A stretch of DNA of 64,000 nt from Azoarcus olearius. Its GTDB lineage: Bacteria; Pseudomonadota; Gammaproteobacteria; Burkholderiales; Rhodocyclaceae. Below are positions 34,483 to 46,020 of the stretch, piece after piece. Where the stretch lies: the NCBI RefSeq assembly GCF_001682385.1, contig NZ_CP016210.1:3100001-3164000 (forward strand). The letters run 5' to 3'. A program made the position numbers and the translations under genes. Position 1 is the stretch's first letter. Every line of letters begins with the position of its first letter. The notes beneath the pieces are model-generated. The model ran no database searches, was not told the DNA's origin, and worked only from the letters and a program-made list of their open reading frames with translations.

Positions 34483-35607
34483 TCAAACGATGACGCCCCC
34501 GCCCAGGCAGACCTTGGACTCGTACACCACCACGCTCTGTCCCGGGGTCAGCGCCCATTGCGGGGTGGCAAACGCGATCTCCGCGCGGCCTTCGCCCAGC
34601 GCGTCGATTTCGCATGGCATGTCGGCGGTGCGGTAGCGCGGCTTTGCGGTGTATACCCAGTGGGTGCGCGGGTCGCGCCCGGCGATCCAGTTGAGATCGG
34701 TGGCGAGCAGACGGTCCTTCAGCAGTGCGGGGTGGTCGTGCCCCTGCACGACGTAAAGCACATTGGCCTTCACGTCCTTCTTTGCGACGTACCAGGCCTC
34801 GTGCTCGCCCGCCTCGTCCTGGTTGCCCTTGATGCCGCCGATGTGCAGACCCTTGCGCTGGCCGATGGTGTGGTACATCAGCCCCTGGTGCTCGCCGAGC
34901 ACACGGTCGTCGTCCAGGCAGCGGATCTCGCCCGGCTTGGTCGGCAGGTAGCGCATCAGGAACTCGCGGAACGGACGCTCGCCGATGAAGCAGATGCCGG
35001 TCGAATCCTTCTTGGTCGCCACGTGCAACCCGGCCGCCTCGGCGATCTTGCGCACTTCGCGCTTGTACAGGCCACCCAGCGGGAACAGCGTCTTGGCGAG
35101 CTGGGCCTGGTTCAGCCGGTACAGGAAATAGCTCTGGTCCTTGGTGCCATCCTCGGCCTTCAGCAGCTGGAATTCGCTGCGGCCGTCATTGATCCATTCG
35201 CGCACCTGGGCGTAATGGCCGGTGGCGATGCGCTCGGCGCCGAGCTGCATCGCGTGGTCGAGGAAGCAGCGGAACTTGATCTCTGAATTGCACAGGATGT
35301 CCGGGTTGGGCGTGCGGCCGGCCTCGTATTCGCGCAGGAAGTCGGCGAACACGCGGTCCTTGTATTCGACACTGAAGTTCACCACTTCCAGGTCGATGCC
35401 GATCACGTCGCACACCGAGGCAACATCGACCAGATCCTGCCGCGTCGAGCAGTACTCGTCGTCGTCGTCGTCCTCCCAGTTCTTCATGAACAGGCCGGTG
35501 ACCTCGTAGCCCTGCTGCTTGAGCAGCAGCGCGGTCACCGACGAATCGACGCCGCCGGACATGCCGACGACCACCTTCATCCCTTGCGGGTCTTGCTTAC
35601 TGGACAT
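34483..35607 (-). CDS. mnmA: tRNA-specific 2-thiouridylase MnmA
   Basis: 374 residues from the ATG ending at 35607, chosen because GGAGAAGG lies 7 bp upstream; starts at 35622 and 35580 are possible. The PP-loop is [13 protein letters not shown]. Catalytic Cys lie in N-P-D-I-L-C-N and [10 protein letters not shown]. It makes 2-thiouridine at the wobble position of Glu, Gln and Lys tRNAs. The start overlaps the upstream secreted-protein gene by 11 bp. Confidence 0.95.
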   Translation of the reverse strand: MSSKQDPQGMKVVVGMSGGVDSSVTALLLKQQGYEVTGLFMKNWEDDDDDEYCSTRQDLVDVASVCDVIGIDLEVVNFSVEYKDRVFADFLREYEAGRTPNPDILCNSEIKFRCFLDHAMQLGAERIATGHYAQVREWINDGRSEFQLLKAEDGTKDQSYFLYRLNQAQLAKTLFPLGGLYKREVRKIAEAAGLHVATKKDSTGICFIGERPFREFLMRYLPTKPGEIRCLDDDRVLGEHQGLMYHTIGQRKGLHIGGIKGNQDEAGEHEAWYVAKKDVKANVLYVVQGHDHPALLKDRLLATDLNWIAGRDPRTHWVYTAKPRYRTADMPCEIDALGEGRAEIAFATPQWALTPGQSVVVYESKVCLGGGVIV

Positions 35608-36259
35608 TCGGTCCTTCTCCATCTAGCCAGTCCGCGAGCGGCAGCACCACGGCCGGCTCGCCATTGTCGACGAACCAGCTGTCGACGACATAGCGGCGCG
35701 CCAGCGAGGTCGCAGCCGCGTCCGCAAGCGGCGCCTGCGCGTCGCACGCGCAATCCTCGCCGGCCTCCGAATGGGTCACAGCGGGCGCCCCGCCGGAAGC
35801 CGACATCTCAAGTTCTTCGATCACCGCCGAATAATGCTGGAAAAAGCGTCCGCGCCGCTCGCGCTCGAGCACCCGGTGAAAGCGCAGCGCCCCTCTCGAT
35901 TCAAGCAACTGCAACAGCCGCGTGGTGGAGGTCGAGTGATCGATGCAGTCCATCCGCCCGCTTCCCTCCTCGTCGGCAAAATTCCCGCCGCGATCGGCGG
36001 CCACCACGGTCTGCTCGCCCGCCACCCGGTACAGGCCACCGATCGCGCCGGCGAGGATGGCGCGTTCCGCGGCCGCAGAATCCGCGCCCTGCAGGCGATG
36101 CACGACGGCCTGCAGCAGCTCACTGTCGTAGTGCACCACGGATTCGGCCGCGCATCCGTAGCCGTGGCAGATGCTGACCCACGCTTCCTGCGCAGCCGCT
36201 TCGCCGCCCCACGCCAGCAGGACGCAGCAGGCGGCCATCCAGGCGAGGGCGCGACTCAT
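35597..36259 (-). CDS. Uncharacterised secreted protein with a Cys-His-Asp triad pattern
   Basis: 220 residues with a signal peptide ([17 protein letters not shown], cleaved near A-A-A-Q-E). I do not recognise a named family. Conserved-looking segments: C105 in G-R-M-D-C-I-D-H-S, a helix [15 protein letters not shown]142 in F-F-Q-H-Y-S-A-V-I and D193/D198 in [13 protein letters not shown]. The order and spacing resemble transglutaminase-like cysteine peptidases. That is inference and has no search behind it. A C-A-C-D pair near 150 is also present. It lies between nudJ and mnmA, overlapping both. Confidence 0.7.
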   Translation of the reverse strand: MSRALAWMAACCVLLAWGGEAAAQEAWVSICHGYGCAAESVVHYDSELLQAVVHRLQGADSAAAERAILAGAIGGLYRVAGEQTVVAADRGGNFADEEGSGRMDCIDHSTSTTRLLQLLESRGALRFHRVLERERRGRFFQHYSAVIEELEMSASGGAPAVTHSEAGEDCACDAQAPLADAAATSLARRYVVDSWFVDNGEPAVVLPLADWLDGEGPNVQ

Positions 36260-36711
36260 CAGCCGTAGTGGCGGATCAGTTCGAGCGGATAGCGGCGGCC
36301 GGCGATCCAGTCATCCACGCACTGCAGGATCAGCGGGCTGCGATGACGATCGGCGGACGCGGCCAGCTCGGCCCGCGTCATCCACACCGCGCGCACGATG
36401 CCCGCGTCCAGCGTCCGCACTTCCGGCGCCGCGGCAACGGAGCCGCCGAAAGCGAAGCGCAGATAGGTGATGTCCTTCTGCGGCCGCGGCCACTGGTAGA
36501 TGCCGACGAGGTATTCCGGGCTGAAGCGGTACGCGGTTTCCTCCAGCGCCTCGCGCGCGGCGGCGGCCAGCAGCGATTCCCCCTCGTCGAGGTGGCCGGC
36601 CGGCTGGTTGAAGCGCAGCCCTTCGGGGGTTTCCTCCTCAACGACGAGGAAGCGCCCGTCGCGCTCGATCACCGCGGCAACGGTGACGTTGGGTTTCCAT
36701 CTGTTGTCCAT
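36259..36711 (-). CDS. nudJ: Nudix hydrolase, NudJ-like
   Basis: 150 residues from the second in-frame ATG (ending at 36711, start M-D-N-R-W-K-P-N-V-T-V-A-A-V); an ATG ten codons upstream would give 160. The Nudix box reads G-H-L-D-E-G-E-S-L-L-A-A-A-A-R-E-A-L-E-E, then T. It matches NudJ (YmfB), which hydrolyses thiamine pyrophosphate and nucleoside di- and triphosphates. In E. coli nudJ precedes mnmA, and the same order occurs here with one gene between them. Confidence 0.88.
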   Translation of the reverse strand: MDNRWKPNVTVAAVIERDGRFLVVEEETPEGLRFNQPAGHLDEGESLLAAAAREALEETAYRFSPEYLVGIYQWPRPQKDITYLRFAFGGSVAAAPEVRTLDAGIVRAVWMTRAELAASADRHRSPLILQCVDDWIAGRRYPLELIRHYG

Positions 36712-36864
36712 CTTTGCCTGCGCCCGCCCAAAGTCCGCCATTTTACCCGCCGACGCGCGGAATCGTTTGCAGGCCGCGACCGGCCCTTTCCTTTGCGATA
36801 GAATTCGGCAGTTAAGCCCGGCCGCCGGGCAGATTCGAACTCATTTCCGCTGGAGATTCCCACC

Positions 36865-37785
36865 ATGTCCATGGCCGACCGCGACGGTTTCATCTGGTAC
36901 GACGGCAAGCTCGTACCGTGGCGCGACGCAACCACCCACGTCCTCACCCACTCCCTGCACTACGGGCTGTCGGTGTTCGAGGGCGTGCGCGCCTACAAGA
37001 CCGCCAAGGGCACCGCGATCTTCCGCCTCGCCGAGCACACCCAGCGTCTGCTCAACTCCGGCAAGATCTACATGATGGACATCCCCTACTCCAAGGAAGT
37101 CCTGATGGAAGCGCAGAAGGAAGTCGTGCGCGCCAACAAGCTGGAATCCTGCTACCTGCGCCCGATCGCCTTCTACGGCTCGGAAAAGATGGGCATCTCC
37201 ACCCGCGGTGCCACGGTGCACGTCGCCATCGCGGCCTGGCCCTGGGGCGCCTACCTGGGCGAAGACGGCCTGGAGAAGGGCATCCGCGTCAAGACCTCGT
37301 CCTTCGCCCGCCAGCACGTCAACGTGACCATGGCGCGCGCCAAGCTCGCCAGCACCTACGCCAACTCCATCCTCGCCAACCTCGAGGCCACCCAGGACGG
37401 CTACGACGAGGCGCTGCTGCTCGACACCCAGGGCTTCGTCGCCGAAGGCTCCGGCGAGAACCTCTTCGTCATCAAGGACGGCGTGATCTACGAACCCGAG
37501 ATCGCCTCCGCGCTGACCGGCATCACCCGCGACTCCGTCATCCGCGTCGCGCGCGAACTCGGCTACGAAGTGCAGTCGCGCCGCATGACCCGCGACGACA
37601 TCTACATCGCCGACGAAGCCTTCTTCACCGGCACCGCGGCGGAAGTGACGCCGATCCGCGAACTCGACAACCGTACCATCGGCGAAGGCCGCCGCGGCCC
37701 GATCACCACCAAGGTGCAGGCGCGCTTCTTCGACATCGTCAATGGCCGCGCCCCCGAGTACGAAAACTGGCTGTCCCTGGTCTGA
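36865..37785 (+). CDS. ilvE: Branched-chain amino acid aminotransferase
   Basis: A 306-residue fold-type IV PLP enzyme. Features: F-I-W-Y-D-G-K-L-V-P-W near the start, H-S-L-H-Y-G-L-S-V-F-E-G-V-R, the PLP lysine region in M-A-R-A-K-L-A-S-T-Y-A-N-S, and G-S-G-E-N-L-F-V-I-K-D-G. It transfers amino groups between Val, Leu, Ile and 2-oxoglutarate. A second Met two codons in is an equally good start. It diverges from nudJ. Confidence 0.95.
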   Translation: MSMADRDGFIWYDGKLVPWRDATTHVLTHSLHYGLSVFEGVRAYKTAKGTAIFRLAEHTQRLLNSGKIYMMDIPYSKEVLMEAQKEVVRANKLESCYLRPIAFYGSEKMGISTRGATVHVAIAAWPWGAYLGEDGLEKGIRVKTSSFARQHVNVTMARAKLASTYANSILANLEATQDGYDEALLLDTQGFVAEGSGENLFVIKDGVIYEPEIASALTGITRDSVIRVARELGYEVQSRRMTRDDIYIADEAFFTGTAAEVTPIRELDNRTIGEGRRGPITTKVQARFFDIVNGRAPEYENWLSLV

Positions 37786-37795
37786 GGAATCCGAG

Positions 37796-37996
37796 ATGCC
37801 CGAAAACAAAGACAAGTCGCAACCCATCGCCGTCAGCGCGCACGACCTGCCGCTGTACTGTCCGCAGCCGGACGCGCCGCTGTGGGCGCGCCACCCGCGC
37901 GTGTTCCTCGACGTGCTGACCGAAGGCAAGGCCGTGTGCCCGTATTGCAGCGCGCAGTACGAATTCACCGGCGAAGCCCCCAAGGGTCATCACTGA
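37796..37996 (+). CDS. Small CHCC zinc-finger protein
   Basis: 66 residues. A C-x7+-H spacing (L-Y-C-P-Q-P then A-R-H-P-R) and C-P-Y-C-S-A-Q-Y complete a zf-CHCC site like that of the mitochondrial complex I subunit NDUFS6. The family is common in Proteobacteria, often near ilvE, and its function is unknown. It starts 10 bp after ilvE and is probably co-transcribed. Confidence 0.88.
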   Translation: MPENKDKSQPIAVSAHDLPLYCPQPDAPLWARHPRVFLDVLTEGKAVCPYCSAQYEFTGEAPKGHH

Positions 37997-38096
37997 CCCC
38001 TGCCGGGGGCTTCCACACGGGAGCCCCCGCGCGGCATCGAGCCGCAGGCCGTGCGCCTGCGTTCCTGCATTTCCGCCCCACGCTGTCACCCCGATC

Positions 38097-39116
38097 TTGC
38101 CCCTTTCTCCGGCACGCGCTCCGCTTGCTTCGTATGAAGCGCCCTGGTGGCTACCGGGCGCTCACCTGCAGACCATCTGGCCGCTCGCCCGCCGCATCCG
38201 CTGCCCGGACTACCGCCGCGAACGCTGGACAACGCCTGACGGCGACTTCATCGACCTCGACTGGCACGGTCCGGCGAAGCCCGCGTCACACGCGCCGCTG
38301 CTGGTGCTGTTTCACGGCCTGGAAGGGTCCAGCCGCTCCCATTACGCCCGCGCACTGACCACGGCCGCTGCGGCGCGAGGCTGGACCGCGGTGGTGCCGC
38401 ACTTTCGCGGCTGCTCCGGTGAGCCGAACAACCTGGCCCGCGCCTACCATTCCGGTGACAGCGACGAGGTCGACTGGATACTCCAGCGTCTCGCCGCCCT
38501 GAACCGCAAGCGCCCGGTGCTCGCAGCCGGCGTGTCGCTGGGTGGCAACGCCTTGCTCAAGTGGCTCGGGGAGCGCGGCCAGGCGGCATTGCAGGTAGTG
38601 GATGCGGCCGTTGCGATCTGCCCGCCGCTGGACCTCACGCTGTCGGGCCACGCGCTGGCGCGCGGCTTCAACCGCGTCTATACCCGCCACTTTCTCGCCA
38701 CGCTCAAGGCCAAGGCGCTGCAGAAGGCCGCCCGTCACCCGGGCTGCTGCAATCCGGCAAAAGTGCGCAGCGCCCTCACCCTGTTCGACTTCGACGACGC
38801 CTACACCGCGCCGGCCCACGGTTTCGCCGGGGCGGACGACTACTGGCGGCGCGCCTCCAGCAAGCCCTGGCTGCGCGGCATTGCCTGCCCCACGCTGCTG
38901 CTGAGCGCCGCCAACGACCCCTTCGTGCCGGCGGCGGCCCTGCCGTCGGCCGCGGAGCTTGCGCCCGCCGTGCGCTTCGAATGCAGCCGCCACGGCGGCC
39001 ACGTCGGCTTTCTGGGCACACCCTGGCCCGGCGGCCAGGACTGGCTGCCCGCCCGCACGCTCGACTTCCTCGCCGGACGCAACGGCAGCGGCCGGCTTGC
39101 AAACCCAAACATCTAG
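38097..39116 (+). CDS. YheT-like alpha/beta hydrolase
   Basis: 339 residues, apparently starting with TTG because no in-frame ATG or GTG precedes the conserved N-terminus P-W-W-L-P-G-A-H-L-Q-T-I. The nucleophile elbow is G-V-S-L-G-G-N-A-L-L-K-W. F-H-G-L-E-G-S-S-R-S-H-Y is the oxyanion region, and the catalytic His is probably in R-H-G-G-H-V-G-F. This is the YheT/ABHD family of esterases with uncertain substrates. The TTG start deserves a check. Confidence 0.87.
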   Translation: MPLSPARAPLASYEAPWWLPGAHLQTIWPLARRIRCPDYRRERWTTPDGDFIDLDWHGPAKPASHAPLLVLFHGLEGSSRSHYARALTTAAAARGWTAVVPHFRGCSGEPNNLARAYHSGDSDEVDWILQRLAALNRKRPVLAAGVSLGGNALLKWLGERGQAALQVVDAAVAICPPLDLTLSGHALARGFNRVYTRHFLATLKAKALQKAARHPGCCNPAKVRSALTLFDFDDAYTAPAHGFAGADDYWRRASSKPWLRGIACPTLLLSAANDPFVPAAALPSAAELAPAVRFECSRHGGHVGFLGTPWPGGQDWLPARTLDFLAGRNGSGRLANPNI

Positions 39117-39175
39117 CAGCGCACTGACATACTATCCTTCCCCGCTACCCATCCTGATCGCATCGGAAGCCCTCC

Positions 39176-40567
39176 ATGACCCAGTCCAAGCCCTTTGTTC
39201 CCGCCCCTGAAATCTTCAAGGCCTACGACATCCGCGGCATCGTCGACAAGACGCTGACGGTCGAGGCGGTGCGCGCCATCGGCCAGGCCCTCGGCTCCGA
39301 GGCCCGCGCCCGCGGCCAGAAGGCGATCGCGGTCGGCCGCGACGGCCGCCTGTCCGGCCCGGCACTCGCCGGCGCACTGGCCGACGGCATCCGCGCCGCC
39401 GGCGTGGACGTGGTCGACATCGGCTGCGTACCCACCCCGCTCACCTACTTCGCCGCCTACCACCTCGGCACCGACTCCTGCGTGTCGGTCACCGGCAGCC
39501 ACAACCCGCCGGACTACAACGGCCTCAAGATGGTGCTCGGCGGCCAGACGCTGTACGGCGAACAGATCCTCGACCTGCGCCGCCGCCTGATCGAGGGCGA
39601 CCTCACCGAAGGCGCCGGGGAGCTGCGCACGGCGGACGTCAACGCGGCCTATCTGGAACGCGTCACCTCTGACGTCAAGCTCTCCCGCCCCATGAAGATC
39701 GTCATGGACTGCGGCAACGGCGTCGCCGGCGCAATCGCCCCGGCGCTGTTCAAGCAGCTCGGCTGCGAACTGGTGGAACTCTTCTGCGAGGTCGACGGCA
39801 ACTTCCCCAACCACCATCCGGATCCGTCCAAGCCGGAAAACCTGGAAGACGTGGTGCGCGCGCTGAAGGAAACCGATGCCGAACTCGGGCTGGCCTTCGA
39901 CGGCGACGGCGACCGCCTGGGCGTGGTGACGAAGGACGGCGAGATCATCTTCCCCGACCGCCAGCTGATGCTGTTCGCCGAGGACGTGCTCTCGCGCGTG
40001 CCCGGCGGCGAGATCATCTACGACGTCAAATGCACCCGTAACCTCGCGGGCTGGATCAAGCAGCGCGGCGGCAAGGCGACCATGTGGAACACCGGCCACG
40101 CACTGGTCAAGGCCAAGCTCAAGGAAACCGGCGCCCCGCTCGCTGGCGAGATGAGCGGCCACATGTTCTTCAAGGAACGCTGGTACGGCTTCGACGACGG
40201 CCTCTACGCCGGCGCCCGCCTGCTCGAGATCCTGTCGCGCTCGGGCGACGCCAACGCGGTGCTGAAGGGCCTGCCGGACGCGGTGAGCACGCCCGAACTC
40301 AACATCAAGATGAACGAAGGCGAACCCTTCGAACTGGTGAAGCGCCTCAAGGAACAGGCTCAGTTCGACAGCGCGGTCGAGCGCATCACGCTCGACGGCG
40401 TGCGCGTGGAATACGCCGACGGTTTCGGCCTGGCGCGGCCGTCCAACACCACGCCGGTGGTGGTGCTGCGTTTCGAGGCCAATGACGCGGCCGCGCTCGC
40501 GCGCATCCAGGACGCCTTCCGTACCGCCATCACTTCGGTGTGGCCGGGGGTCAAGCTGCCCTTCTGA
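39176..40567 (+). CDS. Phosphomannomutase/phosphoglucomutase (AlgC-like)
   Basis: A 463-residue alpha-D-phosphohexomutase. F-K-A-Y-D-I-R-G-I lies near the start, the phosphoserine loop is S-V-T-G-S-H-N-P-P-D-Y-N-G, the metal loop is A-F-D-G-D-G-D-R-L-G, the sugar loop is A-G-E-M-S-G-H-M-F-F, and R-P-S-N-T-T-P is the phosphate site. It interconverts 1- and 6-phosphates of mannose or glucose, feeding LPS, exopolysaccharide and storage pathways. Confidence 0.94.
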   Translation: MTQSKPFVPAPEIFKAYDIRGIVDKTLTVEAVRAIGQALGSEARARGQKAIAVGRDGRLSGPALAGALADGIRAAGVDVVDIGCVPTPLTYFAAYHLGTDSCVSVTGSHNPPDYNGLKMVLGGQTLYGEQILDLRRRLIEGDLTEGAGELRTADVNAAYLERVTSDVKLSRPMKIVMDCGNGVAGAIAPALFKQLGCELVELFCEVDGNFPNHHPDPSKPENLEDVVRALKETDAELGLAFDGDGDRLGVVTKDGEIIFPDRQLMLFAEDVLSRVPGGEIIYDVKCTRNLAGWIKQRGGKATMWNTGHALVKAKLKETGAPLAGEMSGHMFFKERWYGFDDGLYAGARLLEILSRSGDANAVLKGLPDAVSTPELNIKMNEGEPFELVKRLKEQAQFDSAVERITLDGVRVEYADGFGLARPSNTTPVVVLRFEANDAAALARIQDAFRTAITSVWPGVKLPF

Positions 40568-40663
40568 CCGCCCGCCTCCGCACGCGGAGACCATGTCAAG
40601 ACCGGGGGTTCGTGCTAGCCTCGCACGGATCCCCTTTTCATTTGTTCACGCCCCTCCGGACGC

Positions 40664-41524
40664 ATGCGGACCATCGACGAATCCCGACTCGAAGAAGCCC
40701 TGAAGGGCGTCTCCATCCCCTCCTGCCCCGCCATCCTGACCGAACTGCTGGCTGAACTGCGCAAGCCTCAGGCCAATGGCAAACGTGTCGCACAACTCAT
40801 CAGCCAGGACGTCGGCTTGGCCGCAATGGTGGTGAAGTCCGCCAATTCCCCGCTGTTCGGCAGCGCGCGTCAGATCGCATCCGTGGCCGACGCGATCAAG
40901 CTGCTCGGGTTCAGCACGGTTTCCAACCTCGTCTGCGAAGGCCTGCTGCGAAGCACCATCGGCACCCAGGACGCCTCGCTGGAGCGCTTCTGGGACAGTT
41001 CGGTGCACACTGCTTCGGTCATGGCCGAACTCGCCGGGCGGCTCGGCGGCGCACCGCGCGACACCGCCTACACCTTCGGCCTGTTCCGCGACTGCGGCAT
41101 TCCGCTGCTGGTGCAGCGTTTCCCGGGCTACAAGAAGGTGCTGGGGACGGCCAACGAAAAAACGGACCAGGTGTTTACCGCCATCGAAGACGAAGCCCTG
41201 TCGACCAACCACGCGGTGCTGGGCTATTTCCTCGCCCGCTCGTGGGGCCTCACCGACGTGGTCTCGCAGGGCATCCTCTGTCACCACGACTACAGCCTGC
41301 TGGAAGACCCGGCGGGGCTCGACAGCGCGTCGCGCTCGCTGATCGCGCTCAACGTGCTCGCCGAGCACATCGTCAGCCACTACCTGCGGGTGCGCCAGGA
41401 CATGGAGTGGATCAAGGCCGGCGAGCGGGTGGCCGCCTACTTCGGCATGCCGCTGGCCGATCTGGAGGACCTTGCCGAAGACCTGCTTTACCAGTTGGAC
41501 GAGCGCCGCAACCAGGAAAGCTGA
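40664..41524 (+). CDS. HDOD-domain signal-transduction protein
   Basis: 286 residues with a single HDOD domain (about 15-210): L-A-A-M-V-V-K-S-A-N-S-P-L-F-G, I-A-S-V-A-D-A-I-K-L-L-G and N-H-A-V-L-G-Y-F-L-A-R-S-W-G-L. It lacks the full catalytic HD pair, as is usual for HDOD proteins, which act as scaffolds in stress, chemotaxis or second-messenger pathways. No adjacent gene suggests the partner. Confidence 0.87.
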   Translation: MRTIDESRLEEALKGVSIPSCPAILTELLAELRKPQANGKRVAQLISQDVGLAAMVVKSANSPLFGSARQIASVADAIKLLGFSTVSNLVCEGLLRSTIGTQDASLERFWDSSVHTASVMAELAGRLGGAPRDTAYTFGLFRDCGIPLLVQRFPGYKKVLGTANEKTDQVFTAIEDEALSTNHAVLGYFLARSWGLTDVVSQGILCHHDYSLLEDPAGLDSASRSLIALNVLAEHIVSHYLRVRQDMEWIKAGERVAAYFGMPLADLEDLAEDLLYQLDERRNQES

Positions 41525-41546
41525 GCGGCGCCGCGCGCGGACAAGA

Positions 41547-41580
41547 AAATGGCCGACTCGATGAGTCGGCCATTCTTGTT
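41547..41580. terminator. Bidirectional terminator between the HDOD gene and alaS
   Basis: AATGGCCGAC and GTCGGCCATT pair across a short loop, followed by TCTTGTTT on the plus strand and TTCTTGT on the minus strand. The two genes converge here. Confidence 0.8.
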
Positions 41581-41616
41581 TCGGCGGGGCACCCGCCCCG
41601 CCTTTAAGCCTCTGGC

Positions 41617-44274
<2,658 letters not shown>

Positions 44275-44380
44275 GGATGTTTGGGTACACACGAGACATG
44301 GGGCCCGGCCAGCGGGCGAATGCGCGAGTTTATCATGAGCCTTCGACGCCACTGCCCGCGGCCCTGCCCGGCCCAGACCG

Positions 44381-44401
44381 TATAATTGACGTGCACGTCA
44401 A
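44381..44401 (+). promoter_or_regulatory. TATAAT box and 16-bp palindrome before the adenosyltransferase gene
   Basis: TATAAT (44381-44386) runs directly into the perfect palindrome TTGACGTGCACGTCAA (44386-44401), which would cover the transcription start. The half-site TTGACGT with a short centre resembles operators of MerR-type regulators such as LiuR (ACGT-NN-ACGT core). A protein bound here would probably block transcription. The regulator identity is inference. Confidence 0.6.
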
Positions 44402-44419
44402 CCACACAGAGAGAGACAG

Positions 44420-44971
44420 ATGGGACACCGCCTTTCGAAGATCTACACCCGCACCGGCGACGCCGGCACCACCGGCCTGGGCGACGGCAAGCGCGTATCG
44501 AAGAACAGCCTGCGCATCCACAGCCTGGGCGAGGTGGATGAGGTGAACGCGATCATCGGCGTGCTGCTGTGCGAAGAACTGCCGGAAGACGTGCGCGCGC
44601 TGCTCACCAATGTGCAGCACGACCTCTTCGACCTCGGTGGCGAGGTCTGCATCCCGGGCATGAGCATGATCACCGGCAAGCAGGTCGACCACCTCGAAAC
44701 CGAACTCGACCGCCTCAACGAGCCCCTCGAACCGCTCAAGGATTTCATCCTGCCCGGCGGCACGCGCGCCGCCGCACTCGCCCACCACGCCCGCACGGTC
44801 TGCCGCCGCGCCGAACGCGCGCTGGTGGCGCTGGCGCTGGAAGAAGCGGTCAACGACGGCCCGCGCCAGTACCTCAACCGGCTGTCGGACCTGCTGTTCG
44901 TGCTCGGCCGCGTGCTCAACCGTGCCGGGGGCCGCGGCGACGTGCTGTGGCAGAAGCGCAAGAACGCCTGA
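44420..44971 (+). CDS. PduO-type ATP:cob(I)alamin adenosyltransferase
   Basis: 183 residues. It begins M-G-H-R-L-S-K-I-Y-T-R-T-G-D-A-G-T-T-G-L, the ATP-binding signature. S-L-G-E-V-D-E-V-N-A-I-I-G follows, and the C-terminal R-A-E-R-A-L-V-A-L-A and Y-L-N-R-L-S-D-L-L-F-V-L-G-R match. It makes adenosylcobalamin, the cofactor of methylmalonyl-CoA mutase and similar enzymes. No cobalamin riboswitch is evident; a palindromic operator lies over the promoter instead. Confidence 0.94.
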   Translation: MGHRLSKIYTRTGDAGTTGLGDGKRVSKNSLRIHSLGEVDEVNAIIGVLLCEELPEDVRALLTNVQHDLFDLGGEVCIPGMSMITGKQVDHLETELDRLNEPLEPLKDFILPGGTRAAALAHHARTVCRRAERALVALALEEAVNDGPRQYLNRLSDLLFVLGRVLNRAGGRGDVLWQKRKNA

Positions 44972-45000
44972 TACCACCGCGCCGGCAAGGGCCCTCGCCC

Positions 45001-45369
45001 TCAGCCGGCCCGCAGCGCCGCGCGGTGCGCTGCCCGCGCGGCGTAGTAGTGCGCCAGGGCTTCGTCGATCGCTTCCCAGGCATAGTCGCCCACGCCGGCG
45101 ATGCCTTTCGCCTTCAGCTTTTCGGTGGGACCATCGCCGATCTTCGCCACCAGCACCGCCTCGCAATCGGCCACAGCGGCCAGGATGCCCGCCAGCGCCC
45201 CCTGGTCCGAACTGCCGCCCAGGCAGTAGTGCGCCACCTCGCGTTTCTCCACCGGCCGCGCACCCGCCGCATCCACGTCGTACACATGGAATACCTTGGC
45301 GTGGCCGAAGTGTTCGCTGACGGCCAGCCCGTCCTTGGTGGCCACCGCCACTCTCGCTTGTTCCTGCAC
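45001..45369 (-). CDS. NifX/NafY-like iron-molybdenum cofactor-binding family protein
   Basis: 122 residues, starting at a GTG preceded by GGGAGGA (6-bp spacing); no in-frame ATG fits. The fold pattern V-A-V-A-T-K-D-G-L-A-V-S-E-H-F-G-H-A-K-V-F-H-V-Y-D and the C-terminal A-V-L-V-A-K-I-G-D-G-P-T-E-K-L-K-A-K-G-I match the Nitro_FeMo-Co domain of NifX, NafY and the NifB C-terminus. Such proteins carry FeMo-co precursors. No other nif gene is in the window, so the role is open; it could serve a different Fe-S or Mo cluster. Confidence 0.85.
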   Translation of the reverse strand: MQEQARVAVATKDGLAVSEHFGHAKVFHVYDVDAAGARPVEKREVAHYCLGGSSDQGALAGILAAVADCEAVLVAKIGDGPTEKLKAKGIAGVGDYAWEAIDEALAHYYAARAAHRAALRAG

Positions 45370-45435
45370 GGTTCCTCCCGGCGCTATGCTTGACGAACCT
45401 TTCCGGAAGCAAGAGCCGCGCCGCTGCAGACCCTG

Positions 45436-46020
45436 ATGACACCGCTCGCCCGACATCCGCTGCTCGCCCTCACCCCGCTGTACGACGCCACCGCCGCGCA
45501 GGCGCTGTTCGATACCCTGTGCGCCGAAATCCCGTGGAACGATGGCGACTACACCGCGGCCGGGCGGCGTTTCCGGCTGCCGCGCCTGCAGTGCTGGTTT
45601 TCCGATCCGGGCGCCACCTACCGCTACGCCGACAACCTGATGAACTCCCACCCGTGGACGCCGACGCTGGCCGCATTGCGGGCGCGGGTGGAAGCCGTCA
45701 GCGGCGTCCGCTTCAACGCCGTGCTCGCCAACCTCTACCGCGACGGCGAGGATGCGGTGGGCTGGCATGCCGACGACGAGGATGACCTCGGCCCCGCGCC
45801 GCACATCGCCTCGCTCAGCCTCGGTGCCACCCGGCGTTTCCACTGGCGACCCAAGCCTGGCGTTGTCGGAGAGGCGGACGCGCTCCCCCTGCCCGCGGGC
45901 ACGCTGCTGCTGATGCGCGCGCCCTTCCAGCAACAGTGGGAACACGCTGTGCCGGCCGAGCCCGCGGTCCGGGGCGCGCGCCTCAACCTCACCTTCCGCA
46001 ACGTGGTGGCGCCGGCCTGA
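45436..46020 (+). CDS. AlkB-like 2-oxoglutarate/Fe(II) dioxygenase
   Basis: 194 residues. The iron-binding H-x-D is in V-G-W-H-A-D-D-E and the distal His in Q-W-E-H-A-V-P. The 2-oxoglutarate Arg is in R-L-N-L-T-F-R, and N-x-Y is in L-A-N-L-Y-R-D-G. The layout (P-R-L-Q-C-W-F, Y-R-Y) resembles ALKBH2/3-type repair enzymes, which remove 1-methyladenine and 3-methylcytosine from DNA. It is not next to ada. Confidence 0.88.
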   Translation: MTPLARHPLLALTPLYDATAAQALFDTLCAEIPWNDGDYTAAGRRFRLPRLQCWFSDPGATYRYADNLMNSHPWTPTLAALRARVEAVSGVRFNAVLANLYRDGEDAVGWHADDEDDLGPAPHIASLSLGATRRFHWRPKPGVVGEADALPLPAGTLLLMRAPFQQQWEHAVPAEPAVRGARLNLTFRNVVAPA

